From the NCBI RefSeq assembly GCF_963966145.1, contig NC_091046.1, positions 26,908,001 through 26,972,000 on the forward strand: 64,000 bases of DNA, in the 5' to 3' direction. The position numbers and the translations under genes were made by a program. The DNA comes from Tenebrio molitor (Eukaryota > Arthropoda > Insecta > Coleoptera > Tenebrionidae). Below, piece by piece: positions 9,901 to 20,640 of this stretch. Each line of letters starts with the position of its first letter. The stretch's first letter is position 1. The notes below the pieces were generated by a model. The model did not search any database. It worked only from the letters and a program-made list of their open reading frames with translations, and was not told the DNA's origin.

Positions 9901-10480
9901 ATGGAGTACACTTTGAATGAATTCCTAGACATGTTGCTTCGCTTGGGTGCAGCAGATAATAACGTAGAGGCCGATTTCAAGTCGACTTGCAACTTGTATT
10001 GTCATGGTAACGGCACAAAATTGCAATTTTGAGAAAGATGACGCATATTAGTAATTAATGTGTAGGACAAAGATAGCTACACATTTGCGCTGCATCACCT
10101 ATTTGTCACCCTGACTTGAAATCGGGCTCTGAAGCTGCAAGATTATATCCAAATCGCCGTCGTCTAGATGCTAAGGTGATTACAAGAGTGGTACAGAGAA
10201 TAAGAGAACATGGACAAATAATGCGGATTTAAGTAAATCGTGGACGACCTCGTGAAGTTCTTACATAGACGGATTGACAGAGGTGGTGCAATTGCTTCGT
10301 CTCCCCAGTCACCAGACCTTAATCCTTTTTTTTCTCTGGGGCCACCTCAAGAATTTTGTGTATGCAAGTCCAATAAATAATATGGAGGGATTAATGAAAA
10401 GGATAAACGTAGCGATTGGTACTATTAATGCTTCAAAGAGTCCAGGAGAACTTAATTCGAAGAGCAACATTGTGTGTTGA
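9901..10480 (+). pseudogene. Mariner-like (DUF4817 HTH) transposase relic, internally deleted
   Basis: It starts with MEYTLNEFLDMLLRLGAADN, the usual opening of this family. A MITE at 9971-10125 follows, then EAARLYPNRRRLDAKVITRV and VQRIREHGQIM. The sequence then drops to the C-terminal end: SP..., FFLWGHLKNFVYASPINNME and GLMKRINVAIGTINAS. The whole DDE/D catalytic core between them is missing. The last part runs open to 10480. Confidence 0.75.
9971..10125. mobile_element. Small MITE inside the mariner-like relic
   Basis: CCGATTTCAAGTC at 9971 and its inverse GACTTGAAATCGG ending at 10125 enclose about 155 bp of non-coding sequence. It sits between two consecutive pieces of the transposase N-terminus. 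A 3-bp GGC duplication is possible. Confidence 0.65.
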
Positions 10481-11924
10481 TAGTCCAGTCAAATAAGGCG
10501 AAAAAAGGGGTGAACCTCGAAATGAAAGATAATAAGCTACAAACTTGTATAAATCTTTATTTCGACATTTTATAAGTTGGCACAAAAGTCTCATAAAATC
10601 TCGTGTACGCGAGTCAAGATATTGAAGGTCAAAGGTCGCAAAAATCGGTTTTTTGTAAATATCTCGTTTTCCTTGCTCTAAATGACATTTGAGGTTATAA
10701 CAAAAGTTGTAGAGCATAGAATTCTCTACAAATTTGGTCTCAGGGAATATTTGATACATTTAATCGTGTTTGAGATAGAGCGCCAAGAGTGGGGAGCGTT
10801 AAGCCGTATGTATGATGATCACGGTCAACTATGGACTCCAATACATACTACGATTTATAAAGTTAATTAGGTACTTACTAAAAATATTATAATTATGAAG
10901 AAACCTTAATTATTTACTAATTAATATAGGTATTATATTAATAGATATGTATTATTCATAAAAATCAGACATCCTTTTAATAATATTTAGGTACTTAATT
11001 TATATTAATAATAAGAAATTAATATGAAATAGTTTAAAGGTATATTTTAATTATATTTTCATCCATCATAATTATATTTTAAGTAGGAAGGAAATTAAGT
11101 ATTTTTTCTTTGAAATGTGTAAACTCTTGAATACCTAGGTATATTACTATCACTTACTGAAATGTTTGAAAAACATTCCAATTTGGATCAATCAGCTCAA
11201 GTATTTCAGCAAGAAAACTGTCCTCTAGAAACATTTTTGAAAATGGCGTACCTACGTGTCTTTTTAGCAATGTATTGAGATACCCGCTTTTGAATTCGAA
11301 CTAACCGCCAATAAAAGCCAGGATAGTACCGGTCTCGGTACCATCAGCAACCACTAGGGGCGAGGGTGAAAGTCGACAGGGGATGAACGGCCATGTTTTT
11401 TTTGGAGACACTTTTGTCTTGACCGCAGAGTAGTGCGGAAATACTGGGTATTTTTCTGTGTTCTAGTTGTGCGATTTTAGTTGTTTTTGTTTATTGAACT
11501 GTGCTAAATGTTGCTGTCCAGCTTCTGTTTTTGAACTAGGTATGTGTTTGGGGTACTAAAATTATTTGTTTCGTGCGAAATGTAGTTCAACAATAATAAG
11601 ACACAAATGGGTTGTTTCCACCATGTTCTACAAAAATCCACAATTATCTCGACCATCCCCACGTATTACACTTTAAACATTTGTAAGCTTGCGAAGAAGC
11701 GTAAGGCAGCTTGGTTCTAGCTTTGCAAATTTTATAAAATCGTACGGACCATGTTTTTTTGTTGTTGTCAAATCAGGTTTTTCAATTCACTAACTTTCCT
11801 AGAAGAGAAGAACACCAAGTTTTAGAGTTGGTCTGTGGCTTTCACAATTTATAAGCGCACTCCTTTTAATTAAGCCGAGTGACGCTTTTGCTGCAAAACT
11901 AATTTAAAGAATATAAACATTCAA
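10481..11924. other. AT-rich stretch without a supported gene
   Basis: 10680-10790 looks like the 3' flank of the mariner-like element (AGAGCATAGAATTCTCT is a small palindrome). From 10870 to 11320 the sequence is very AT-rich. From 11330 to 11900 it is ordinary and unassigned. I see no gene. Confidence 0.4.
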
Positions 11925-13092
11925 ACTAGAGTTCTCTTTACAAAATTTTCTAAACATCACCCCAAATCTGCTATTGAAAGATTTAATTTACCACGCGAAA
12001 ATGGTGGTAGGGGTTTTTCAAATCTAGAAATTCTACAACACAATCAAATTGCTTCACTAAAAAATTATTTCCTCAATAGAGCTCGTGATAACACTTTTTT
12101 TAATGCTTTGGTTTTAGCAGATAAAGGTTACACACCTTTAAATTTATAAGTGATAATATAATTTCAGATATTGTTGAGCCAAATATACCTGACACTATAG
12201 CAAATATAAAACAGAAGTCTTTACATGGGAGAAATTTTAAAGAACTGGAACAACCAGAAATTAATATTCATGCATGGCTTAAGAAATCACCCTGAGACTG
12301 AGGGTTTTATATTTGCAATACAAGATCGTGTTATCAGTACAAGAAATCATGAAAAACACATATGCGGTTTACAATCGATCATCGATAAATGTAGGATTTG
12401 CGGAACCGAAGAGGAAACCATTGAACACAAAGCGAATATAAGAAACGTCACGATATATTCGCTAAAATTATACATACACATGAATTTAGCTGTCAAATTC
12501 AACTTATTAAAGGATACACAACCACATTACATTTATAAACCAGAAAGTTGTTTGGAAAATGACAATTACAAATTATATTTTGATCGCACAGTTTTAACTA
12601 ACATTCACATTCAGCATAACAGACCAGACATTATTATTTTAAATAAACAACAAAAGCAAGCATATCTTTTAGATATAGCTGTTCCAAATTCCCATAATAT
12701 AACACAGACATATAACACAAAAATTAATAAATATTTAGAGCTCTCCGTTGCTATGAGAAATCTTTGGAGTTTAGAAAAAAATTCTATTTTACCACTTATA
12801 ATTTCAGTAACGGGAATAGTACCGCAATCTCTTTTTAAAAATTTAAAAATTCTGGATTTAGGGAACACATTGGTAGTTGAAATTCAAAAAGGTATATTTT
12901 TGTACTCATGTCATATTGTGAGGAAATTCCTTAACAGTGACACAGAACATAATACACAAAAAAGTCAAAATGCGAAGGCGAGACGCCGGTAATTATGTTG
13001 ATAAGCACTGCACTATTAGTTGATAGTAATATCCGTAATAGTGTATGTACTCCTGCAAAATTGCCGTGCCGCCGGGTGGCGGAGGGATAGTA
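11925..13092 (+). pseudogene. R2/R4-like LINE with restriction-like endonuclease, copy 1
   Basis: This is the 3' part of a non-LTR polymerase. It reads HHPKSAIERFNLPRENGGRG, SLHGRNFKELEQPEINIHAW, PETEGFIFAIQDRVISTRN, a C..C knuckle (KCRICGTEEETIEH), then HNRPDIIILNKQQKQAYLLD and IAVPNSHNI. The RPD..(14)..D motif is the restriction-like endonuclease core of R2/R4-group LINEs, which nicks the target. A stop follows PLNL near 12148. Compared with copy 2, it lacks 8 bp near 12287 and 28 bp near 12430 (removing the knuckle C) and has 4 extra bases near 12472. The last two cancel, so the frame from 12225 to 12992 stays open. The 3' end is GGGATAG at 13092. Confidence 0.8.
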
Positions 13093-13129
13093 TACAAACA
13101 TACAAATTGTCGCATGTATGGACGTTCAA

Positions 13130-13283
13130 CACGTGGAAACATATCTGCATGATTGCCTTCGACGAAATGAGATACATACATACATAATGAATTGAAAATG
13201 TATATGTATTACGTAATATTAAATTTTCAATTCATTATCTCATTTCGTCGAAGACAATCATGCAGATATGTTTCCATGTGTTT
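13130..13283. repeat. Inverted repeat, about 60-bp arms
   Basis: GGAAACATATCTGCATGATT on the left (about 13133) is repeated in inverse on the right (13255-13276). The match continues through CTTCGACGAAATGAGAT and ATAATGAATTGAAAAT around a 26-bp loop. The right arm touches the transposase relic that follows, so the left arm may be a fold-back copy of its end. Confidence 0.7.
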
Positions 13284-14110
13284 CAGAAGCTGTATGAACT
13301 GCTTCGTATAATTCATTTTCGTTTGTTGGCTGGGCTCTTTTTATTAACTGTTTCCACTGATTAAATAGTGCCTCTATGGGGTTTAAAAAGGACTGTAAGG
13401 AGGTAGAAATACTGCAAAGTGGTCATGAGCTTCAATGAGAGTCACTACTTCTTCACTCCTATGAAACCGCACGTTATCCATAACGAAATGAGCTCGTTGC
13501 ACAGCGTCATTATTTAGATGATTAATCAAGGACGTTATAAATTCCAAAAAATGATCGATATTATATGGTCTATCTTGAACTTGAAACAAATATAAAGAAT
13601 TATTCAATGGAATAGTTGTGTCCTCTTAGTTGAGCTTTAACTTTCGATGTTCGGAGTATTTCTTACAGATCTTCCATATGAAACTCGAGAATTTACTTGA
13701 ATTCCATACTCATCAATGAAGAAAATTTTATCCCTTTCAAGCATAATTCTATTATACTGAACGCATAATCAAAGCGAGCTTGAAGGGTATCAGGTGTGTT
13801 TCTTCTCTCGGGAACGAATGAAATTCTTTTAACTGAATAATGAATATTCTGAACGGGTCTGTTGACTGTAGATAATGAAATTTGATTAATATTTGGCCAC
13901 TGGGTTAAACACTTTGTTTTCAGTTGCTGAAGAGTTAAGGAGCAATCTTCATCCACCCGGTCACAAATCTGTTCCTTTTGAGCATCAGATAGTTTTTGTT
14001 GTCGATGCCCAGCACTTTTTTTTGTAGTATTTTAAGTTCTTCTGTATGTCGAATAAATTTTCCTCCCTGTGTTTGGTAGTACATTAAATTGGTGCCCTAC
14101 ATTATTTGCT
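13284..14110 (-). pseudogene. IS630/Tc1-type transposase relic
   Basis: From 14110 leftwards the minus strand reads SLTLQQLKTKCLTQWPNINQ (an HTH region), RISFVPERRNTPDTLQARFD, then FIDEYGI near 13715. Then come RPYNIDHFLEFITSLINHLN, AHFVMDNVRFHRSEEV and FAVFLPPYSPF. A stop caused by a one-base shift falls just before LNPIEALFNQWKQLIKRAQ. The catalytic residues in FIDE, MDN and NPIE are all recognisable, but in three frames. The C-terminal end is fused to the inverted repeat at 13224-13283. Confidence 0.75.
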
Positions 14111-14662
14111 GTTGTACCGTTATTCATGGAATTTATTATCAACCCACGTATTCATCACTTATTTTATTATTCCTCTCTGTCTCTGACGATGATCCATATC
14201 AAATGTAATTATATTAAATGTAATTATCGCAACGTGAAAGTTAATTAACAAAGCGGGAAATACATTTGACAAAAAAGGAATTTGTTCTAAAAATCATCGC
14301 TTACTAGCAAAATAAATGGGAAAATCAATTAAGACATTGTGAAACACAATTGACAAAAGGAGAAAAGCAAAAGAAAAACACTATCTGTTAACCATGATTA
14401 AAATTGTGTTGCTTTCCACCACACCAAAATTAACTAATCGTGGTTAAGTCACGTTCGTCTCGTTTTTGTAAAATATTATGTTGGTTGGTTTGGTTACTAT
14501 TTTGCATTTGCCATGTGGTGTCAAGTCAATAGTCAATTCAATTTTCAATTCATTCGTAGTTCTTATTTTTGTGTGGTAAGTCTAAGGAATAGAAAATAGG
14601 AAACGGTAAGTGTCTGAAAGTCTTGTGTAGATAAAAAAAGCGGAACAACTGAAATTCTAGTA
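14111..14662. other. No gene seen
   Basis: Probable flank of the adjoining transposon genes. AACTAATCGTGGTTAAG near 14431 resembles sequence at the insertion in the next gene (14830). No gene is supported. Confidence 0.35.
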
Positions 14663-15768
14663 ATGGACCAACGTAAAAGAAGTCGTGCAGCCAATTTTAC
14701 ACCTGAAGAAAAAAGAATTTGTTTGGAATTGACAAACAAATACAAACATGTGATCGAAAACAAAAAAAAACCAACACAACTTCTAAAATAGAGAAAGATG
14801 AAGCATGGAACAAGATTGCTGATAAATATGGCCGGTTGCACCACATTTTCGTTAATCATGTATTAACTAAAACGAGATTTAAACTTAATAGTGGATTAAA
14901 ATTTGTTTCATTGCACTGCATATTTTAAAGTCTGTTTAAGTAAACATGATTAAATAATTAATTTAAACAATAATAATCGAATTGTAAATAAACCCCTTGA
15001 CAACGGAAGAAGAATTCCGCTAGAGGCGCTACTATTGTGTCTCCAACAAACAAGAAAAACGGCTGCTAAAGAAAAAAAGGAAACACACAAGACTGGTGGA
15101 GGATCCAAAAAGAACAATAAAGGGAATTCAAGTAGTGAACTGATGTTGAGCATCGTTAACAAAAACACTGTACAAGGACTTACAAATGAGTTTGATTGTG
15201 ATGCTACATTGGAACCAGCGGAATTAGAAGTGAATAAAATTAAAGTAAAATGTGCTTTTGTTAAACAATTGCGAAATATCTTACAACAACTTACGTATCA
15301 GCAGGAAATTCTATTTCCTCTTCAATTAAAATCAAAAAATGTAAAACACTTGCTTTTGACAGAATGGAGATAATGCGTACCGGAGGGGGGTCCTTCAGCG
15401 GTCAAGAACAATGGTATCATCAGATTTGTAGTGATAGTAATATTATTTGAGTAGGTACTCCAAAATTGTAGGAGCCAACATTAGGCAGTCCCAATCGCAA
15501 GATTCCCAAGTTGCCTGCACGTAGACGTCCTCTAGGATGTGCTTCTTTAAATTTGGCAAAAACCTATGCAGACCTTGCCACCCTAAAAAGAGAAGTGACA
15601 GAGTTGCAGTTACAGTTATTGCAGAAACAACAAACAGAAGAAACAAAAAAAGATGAAAGAGAAATGGAAAAATATAAATTGGAAAAACAAGCGTTGCTGG
15701 CACAAACCGAAAAGAATAACAAAGAGGCTTTGTACTGGCGACAACGTCGTGAACATGATTTAATTTAA
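14663..15768 (+). pseudogene. Second Myb/SANT-like (Harbinger partner) gene, broken
   Basis: An ATG at 14663 opens MDQRKRSRAANFTPEEKRIC LELT, the Myb/SANT-like start; a frameshift at the A-run 14762-14770 leads to SKIEKDEAWNKIADKYGR. An insertion (about 14832-15035, beginning GGTTGCACCACA) then interrupts it. The frame resumes as QTRKTAAKEKKETHKTGGGS, with the TGGG motif. Another interruption at about 15240-15480 is followed by LNLAKTYADLATLKREVTEL and a glutamine- and lysine-rich coiled coil ending at 15768. The layout matches the gene at 0.7-1.9 kb, but the sequence is different enough to be another Harbinger family. No transposase was found next to it. Confidence 0.7.
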
Positions 15769-15837
15769 TTTGAAATAGAAAAGGAAACAATGATTGTAAC
15801 ATTACAATTAAATTAGATGTGTATTGGTTGTAGAGGT

Positions 15838-16422
15838 ATTTTCATATTTGGTGGCGGAAACAAAAGACTGAGAAATGTCACAAAAATGTATTGTCAGTGT
15901 CAAATTTCTCATAAACGCCGTAAAAAGGAATGTCTAGATAAATTTAAATTTTCGCTAAATACCGGGTGATCAAGAAGGACTGTTTAAGTTGGCAATACAA
16001 TGAAGAAAATTTTTTAATTGGGTTATTTATAACACTGCAACTGGATATGTTTTGTTGGTTTATTTGACAAATATCTGATATAGGTATAGCATTAACAACG
16101 ACAAGTCACCATCAACCGGAAGTTACTCCTGTTATACGATTTAAAATACGATCCAGTGTTACCAACTTAAACAGTCCTTCTTGATCACCCCGTAGATTAA
16201 AAAAACAAATTCTAAGAAAACCAGTTTTTGTCAGTGCTTCAAAAGGAAAAGTTATTCTCATATAATCAAACGTATTACAAATTATTTCGCTAGTTCGACG
16301 ATGAATAACTTTCTTATTGCCAATTTGCTGCATTTCTGTCGAAATTACGAACGTCTGACACTGACAATACAAATTTGTGACATTTCTCAGTCTTTTGTTT
16401 CCGCCATCAAATATGAAAATAT
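15838..16422. mobile_element. MITE with about 65-bp inverted ends, split by another MITE
   Basis: The left end (TTTTCATATTTGGTGGCGGA then AACAAAAGACTGAGAAATGTC and TGTATTGTCAGTGTCA) recurs inverted at about 16345-16422. Removing the nested 231-bp MITE leaves about 350 bp. The left end starts about 70 bp after the Myb/SANT-like stop. Non-coding. Confidence 0.7.
15962..16192. mobile_element. TA-flanked 231-bp MITE, copy 1
   Basis: Ends CCGGGTGATCAAGAAGGAC and its inverse ...CTTGATCACCCCG, flanked by TA on both sides (15960-15961 and 16193-16194). A copy of exactly the same length lies at 48034-48264. TA duplication suggests mobilisation by a Tc1/mariner-type transposase. Confidence 0.85.
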
Positions 16423-16634
16423 ATCTATAAATATACTTCGTGACGAAATTATCGAATCAATGCGTTATGCGTTCATAATTATGTAAATCTTAGACTTAAT
16501 TTCTTCGTAATCTATTAAAATATGCAACCGCGAGCTACTAACCCAAAACTTTTTTTTTTAATTTTATTGAAAATTTGCTTTCGATATTGTATTGGTGTTA
16601 CAAACCTGTCAGATTTCTGTCAGAGAGGATAAAA
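16423..16634. other. Spacer before the Tc1 gene
   Basis: AAACCGCGAGCTACTA near 16520 is shared in inverse with 6068-6085. No terminal repeat for the Tc1 gene could be identified here. Confidence 0.3.
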
Positions 16635-17583
16635 ATGCCCTTAAATCAATCTCAGGTAGCCCAAATAGTGGTACTAGCACAAGAGGGATATACTCAGCGA
16701 CAACTTGCTGAGAGGTCTCAAACTTCGCAGTCAGCTGTGTATAGAGTTCTTTAAAGGTATGAGGAGACGGGAACGTACACTAGACGAGCTGGACAAGGTC
16801 GTAAAAGGAAAACGTCGAGACGAGAAGATCATTTTTTGTCTTCAGGTGACTACATGGACTGTTATTTCCAGCAGAACTGTTTTAAGACGCTTGAGAGAGA
16901 GTAATTTAACGCATAGAAAACCAGCAACTGGTCCACGAGTAAATCCAGGACATCGTATGGCTCGTCTAAATTTTGCTAGAGAACACAGAAATTGGGACCG
17001 CGAATGGCACAATGTTCTCTTTACCGACGACTTGCGATTTTGTTTAACTAACAATGATCGACGTAATCGTGTGTTTAGGAGACCGGGCGAACGCTATAGG
17101 CAAATTGACAATTTTGGTGGAGGTTCAGTTATGGTATGGGGTGGTATAAATTGGACGGGCCGTACTGAACTTGTTGTTGTTGCTGGAGGTAGCATGACCG
17201 GCCAGAGATATAGAGATGACATTGTTATTCCCTATATTGATGAATATGCTCACAATTTTGGTGCAGGTTTTGTGCTAATGCACGATAATGCACTACCTCA
17301 TATTGCCAGGATTGTAATAGACGAATTAAATTACGCCAATATACAGAGGTTGGATTGGCCAGCTCGAAGTCCGGTTCTTAATCCCATCGAGCATCTATGG
17401 GATAACCTTGGACGACGAGTAAGAAGATCACCAGTGCCCCCGCTGACTCTGCAAGAACTGTCTAACTTCCTAATTGCAGAATGGCAGCTAACACCACAAG
17501 AATACATACAAAATTTAATTTCAAGTTTACCAAGGCGGATGGAAGCTTGTATTACCGCCAGAGGACGTAACATAAGATATTAG
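16635..17583 (+). pseudogene. Tc1-like transposase, nearly full length
   Basis: The ATG at 16635 starts MPLNQSQVAQIVVLAQEGYT and QRQLAERSQTSQSAVYRVL, a paired-type HTH. A TAA follows near 16752, then RYEETGTYTRRAGQGRKR and a frameshift near 16835. From there the frame is open to the TAG at 17581. It carries WHNVLFTDDLRF (first D), GGGSVMVWGGI, VLMHDNALPHIARIV (second D) and SPVLNPIEHLWD (E), with 34 residues between the second D and E: the Tc1 D34E signature. The end, RGRNIRY, is usual for the family. Two changes (one stop, one frameshift), both in the N-terminal third, inactivate it. Terminal inverted repeats were not found. Confidence 0.85.
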
Positions 17584-17994
17584 ACTGTTTTTTAAAATTC
17601 TTTTGAATTCATGTTTTATCGTTTTTGGTGTTACAAGTTATCTTTTTGTCCCGTTTTGATTTTTAAAATAAAATCTATGCTGAGTAAAGTTTTATTTTTA
17701 TCAGATAGGCTCTCAAGCATATTATGTGCAAAATCCAAGTTCATAAGCCCAATAATTTTAAAGTTAGAGAGAAATAAATTCTTGATTCGATAACTTTGTC
17801 ACGAAGTGTATATTAAAACATTCTATACTGTAGGAAAATTCAAATACTACCCGTTACGCCGAATTGGTAGTACAAATGCGCCCCGCTACTACCCTCGTGG
17901 TGTCGCTAGTAGTACCTTGCGGCATGACCAACTTCATTAAACTATGTTATGGCCATCCCAAATGTCGAAAAAAAGTAAACCAAATGACAAGTCG
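17584..17994. other. Spacer, no gene seen
   Basis: AT-rich to 17820, then a short GC-richer stretch at 17870-17925. No gene or clear element end. Confidence 0.4.
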
Positions 17995-18002
17995 ATGATG
18001 GA
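17995..18002. repeat. 8-mer ATGATGGA, first copy (target duplication candidate)
   Basis: ATGATGGA directly precedes the CATAGACAACACAGT end of P-like element 1. The same 8-mer lies at 19022-19029 and 19909-19916, and ATAATGGA at 21501-21508. P elements make 8-bp duplications. Confidence 0.75.
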
Positions 18003-19021
18003 CATAGACAACACAGTAAACCTATAGAACGCAAACTCCCATAGTTTTTTGTGTCCCGACGCCATCTACTGGCTTGTGGTAGGTACAAAATAAGACACAG
18101 CCAGCTGGATATCCTGGCTTTTTTATTTATTTTAATTTTCAAAATAATTTATTTATGAAATTAAAAGACTACATTTATTTTGAAGTTTTTATTTTCAATT
18201 TTTTTCAATACATTTCCATTGCATTTTTATAAATTTTGATTTGGTGATTCTTTTCCTCAATTGCGACAAACAGAGATTTATGGCTTCCTCACCTTCAAAA
18301 TTTTGCTCTTTATTTTGACATCGAATTTTGCATGTAACATTTTCGGTACATTGCAGCCCGTAGTTGCAGCCCGAATTTTGGATTAACATTGTGGCTTTTT
18401 ATAATTTTGATTATGCTCAGCTTTTCTTATTTTCTTTTTGAAACTTTCACAAGAATTTATATCTTCATTACTACATAAAACATACACAATTTAGTTATAG
18501 CGTATTCAGCAGAAATATCAGTAGATCGGATGAAAATTCTGTTAAAAATAGTTTTCACTTAAAATAGAATTATCAATATTTTTTTACTATTACTGGAAGT
18601 AAGTCTGGACTGGAAAAGGAGGAAAGTTGTATTGAGTCGATGGTACGGCCACATTCAGCAATCTATTGTTTGTGCCGAAGTATTTGCTGGTAAAATGAAG
18701 TCCACACACAGTGTAGCTGTTATACCTACACTTTAATAGGCTACAAAGTTGATAACTGCTTGTTACCCGTGTTTTTAATCTATTCCATAAAATGCCCAGG
18801 ATATTTAATTGGATTTGAAAATCTACGGCGAGTTCCACATGGTTTAAATACCTTTGCACTCTGCAAATTTTCGTAACAGTAGATTTATTATTTATGACTT
18901 AATATGTCAAAATATATACTTTTTTTAAATTTTGGCATAAGTTTCCGCGATTTTTATTTTTATAAAACGGCAGCGTCCCCTGACGGCTTGTGGTGGGTGC
19001 GTTTCCACTGTGTTGTCTATG
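18003..19021 (-). mobile_element. P-like element 1, non-autonomous, THAP remnant
   Basis: A 1,019-bp element with perfect 15-bp inverted ends (CATAGACAACACAGT), enclosed by ATGATGGA. The minus strand at 18859-18590 reads NSYTVCGLHFTSKYFGTN and RLLNVAVPSTQYNFP. This is the end of a THAP zinc finger (CxxH followed by the AVP box), the DNA-binding domain of P-element transposases. Downstream on the same strand, 18480-18195 encodes a basic stretch resembling the linker region. No RNase-H domain remains. It is an inverted relative of element 2 with which it forms a long palindrome. Confidence 0.7.
18590..18859 (-). pseudogene. THAP zinc-finger remnant in P-like element 1
   Basis: The 89-codon open frame includes QIQLNILGILWNRLKTRVTS (helical middle of the domain), YTVCGLHFTSKYF (the C and H zinc ligands) and RLLNVAVPS (AVP box). 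The first two cysteines of the C2CH set are not in this frame. Matches the plus-strand frame at 19202-19489 in element 2. Confidence 0.65.
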
Positions 19022-19029
19022 ATGATGGA

Positions 19030-19908
19030 CATAGACAACACAGTAAACCTATAGAACGCAAACTCCTATGCATTTTCCCCATTTTTTTTGGAAACGCACC
19101 CACCACAAGCCGTCAGGGGACGCTGCTGTTTTATATAAATAAAAATCGTGGAAACTTATGCCAAAATTTAAAAAATTATATTTTGACATATCAAGTCATA
19201 AGTGATAAATTTACTATTGTGCGACTTTGCACCCTGCAAAGGTATTATAAACCATGTGGAACTCGCCATAGACTTCAAAATCCAATTAAATATCCTGGGC
19301 GTTTTATGGAATGGATTAAAAAGATGGGTAACAAGCAGTTATCAACTTTGGAGCCTATGTAGGTGTAGGTATAACAGCTACACTGTGTGTGGACTTCATT
19401 TTACCAGCAAAGACTTCGGGCACGAACGTAGATGGCCGTACCCTCGATACAACTTCCCTCCTTTTCCAGTCCAGACTTACTTCCAGTAATAGTAAAAAAA
19501 TATTGATAATTATATTTTAACTGAAAACTACTTTTTATAGAATTTTCATCTGATCTACTGATCCACGACATTTCTACTGAAGACACTATAATTGTGTAAC
19601 TCCTGTTTTATGTAGTAATGAAGATATAAATTTTTGTGAAAGTTTCAAAAAGAAAATAAGAAAAGCTGAGCATATTCAAAATTATAAAAAGGCAGAATGT
19701 CGATCCAAAATTCGGGTTGCAATGTACCGAAAACGTATAAAACTTTTAGTTTCATAAATAAATTACTTAAATTAAAATAAATAAAAAAGCCAGGATATCC
19801 AGCTGGCTGTGTCTTATTTTGCACCTACCACAAGCCAGTAGATGACGTCGGGGCACAAAAAACTATGGGAGTTTGCGTTCTATAGGTAAGTATACTGTGT
19901 TGTCTATG
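19030..19908 (+). mobile_element. P-like element 2, non-autonomous, inverted to element 1
   Basis: An 879-bp element with the same 15-bp inverted ends as element 1, ATGATGGA on both sides, and the opposite orientation. It keeps AACCTATAGAACGCAAACTC near both ends; element 1 has it only at its left end. The interior aligns with the reverse complement of element 1 over nearly its whole length, except that it lacks about 100 bp matching 18240-18345. Confidence 0.7.
19202..19489 (+). pseudogene. THAP zinc-finger remnant in P-like element 2
   Basis: Reads IQLNILGVLWNGLKRWVTSS and NSYTVCGLHFTSKDFGHE, the same THAP remnant as in element 1. The AVP box is damaged (changed to WPYPRYNFP). It ends at a stop at 19487-19489. 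Confidence 0.6.
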
Positions 19909-20156
19909 ATGATGGACATAGAGAAAATAAAATACTATAGAATGAAAAGTCTCTAATAAATTTTTGAAAAATTGTTTAGCGCACCCTCACCACACCGCAA
20001 GAGGGCGCAAATGTTTTAAAAAGTCAAAACTTTAAATTCAAAGTAATCTCAATAATCTAAAAATCAGTCAAAGCAGAGTCAATCTTTATGTCACTATCTT
20101 GTAATTCAAAATGAAGCTGTGTCACGTTCACAAATAATGTAGTACCCCTGCTAAGA

Positions 20157-20640
20157 TTGCTAAATTTGTTGTTGAGAGAATCAAGCAAAATTGATATAAA
20201 AAACAATCAACAAATTGAAAGAAAAATAATACTTCAAGAGCAAGAGATTACACCATTATTTGATACACCTCATCTTATTAAAGGAATTAGAAATTATAGG
20301 ATAACAAAAGATTTTGTTTGGGAAGTAAACGAAGAAATTTTAAGTGTGAAATTGGACCATATAGTGAAGGTTTATCTTTATGATTCAGCGTGGGGCGAAT
20401 TAAGACTAAGAGCCCTCCACAAAATTACGGACATGCAGAAAAGGTCCAAAAGATGTCCTATGCAACTCAAGTTTTGAGTCGTCATAATCATGATTAATTC
20501 AACGCTATTAGTTAACTGTGGTAATTTCTAATAACATTGTTGTTATTAATCTAATATATATTTTAATTAACAGGTAGAACAAACCTAAATGATGAAGAAT
20601 TGGGAACTGCAAATATAATAACTTTTTTGACAAACCCTTT
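20157..20640 (+). pseudogene. P-element transposase fragment
   Basis: The open frame to 20477 reads PLFDTPHLIKGIRNYRITKD, then LDHIVKVYLYDSAWGELRLR and ALHKITDM. This is the P/THAP9 pattern of D.PHLIK..RN, HI...Y and LR...K(L)T. A one-base shift near 20450 leads to MSYATQVLSRH, the expected KV.YA.QV.S motif. After an AG acceptor near 20575, TNLNDEELGTANIITFLTN continues the family pattern. The first D-containing block and the C-terminus are missing here; a P-type first block is present at 3.7 kb. Confidence 0.75.

Noticed and set aside
10433..10759. 108-codon minus-strand open frame
   Set aside because: It overlaps the C-terminal piece of the mariner-like relic and its 3' flank; no recognisable domain. 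Most likely a shadow.
15443..15802. 119-codon minus-strand open frame with hydrophobic runs
   Set aside because: Antisense shadow of the glutamine- and lysine-rich coiled coil of the Myb/SANT-like gene.
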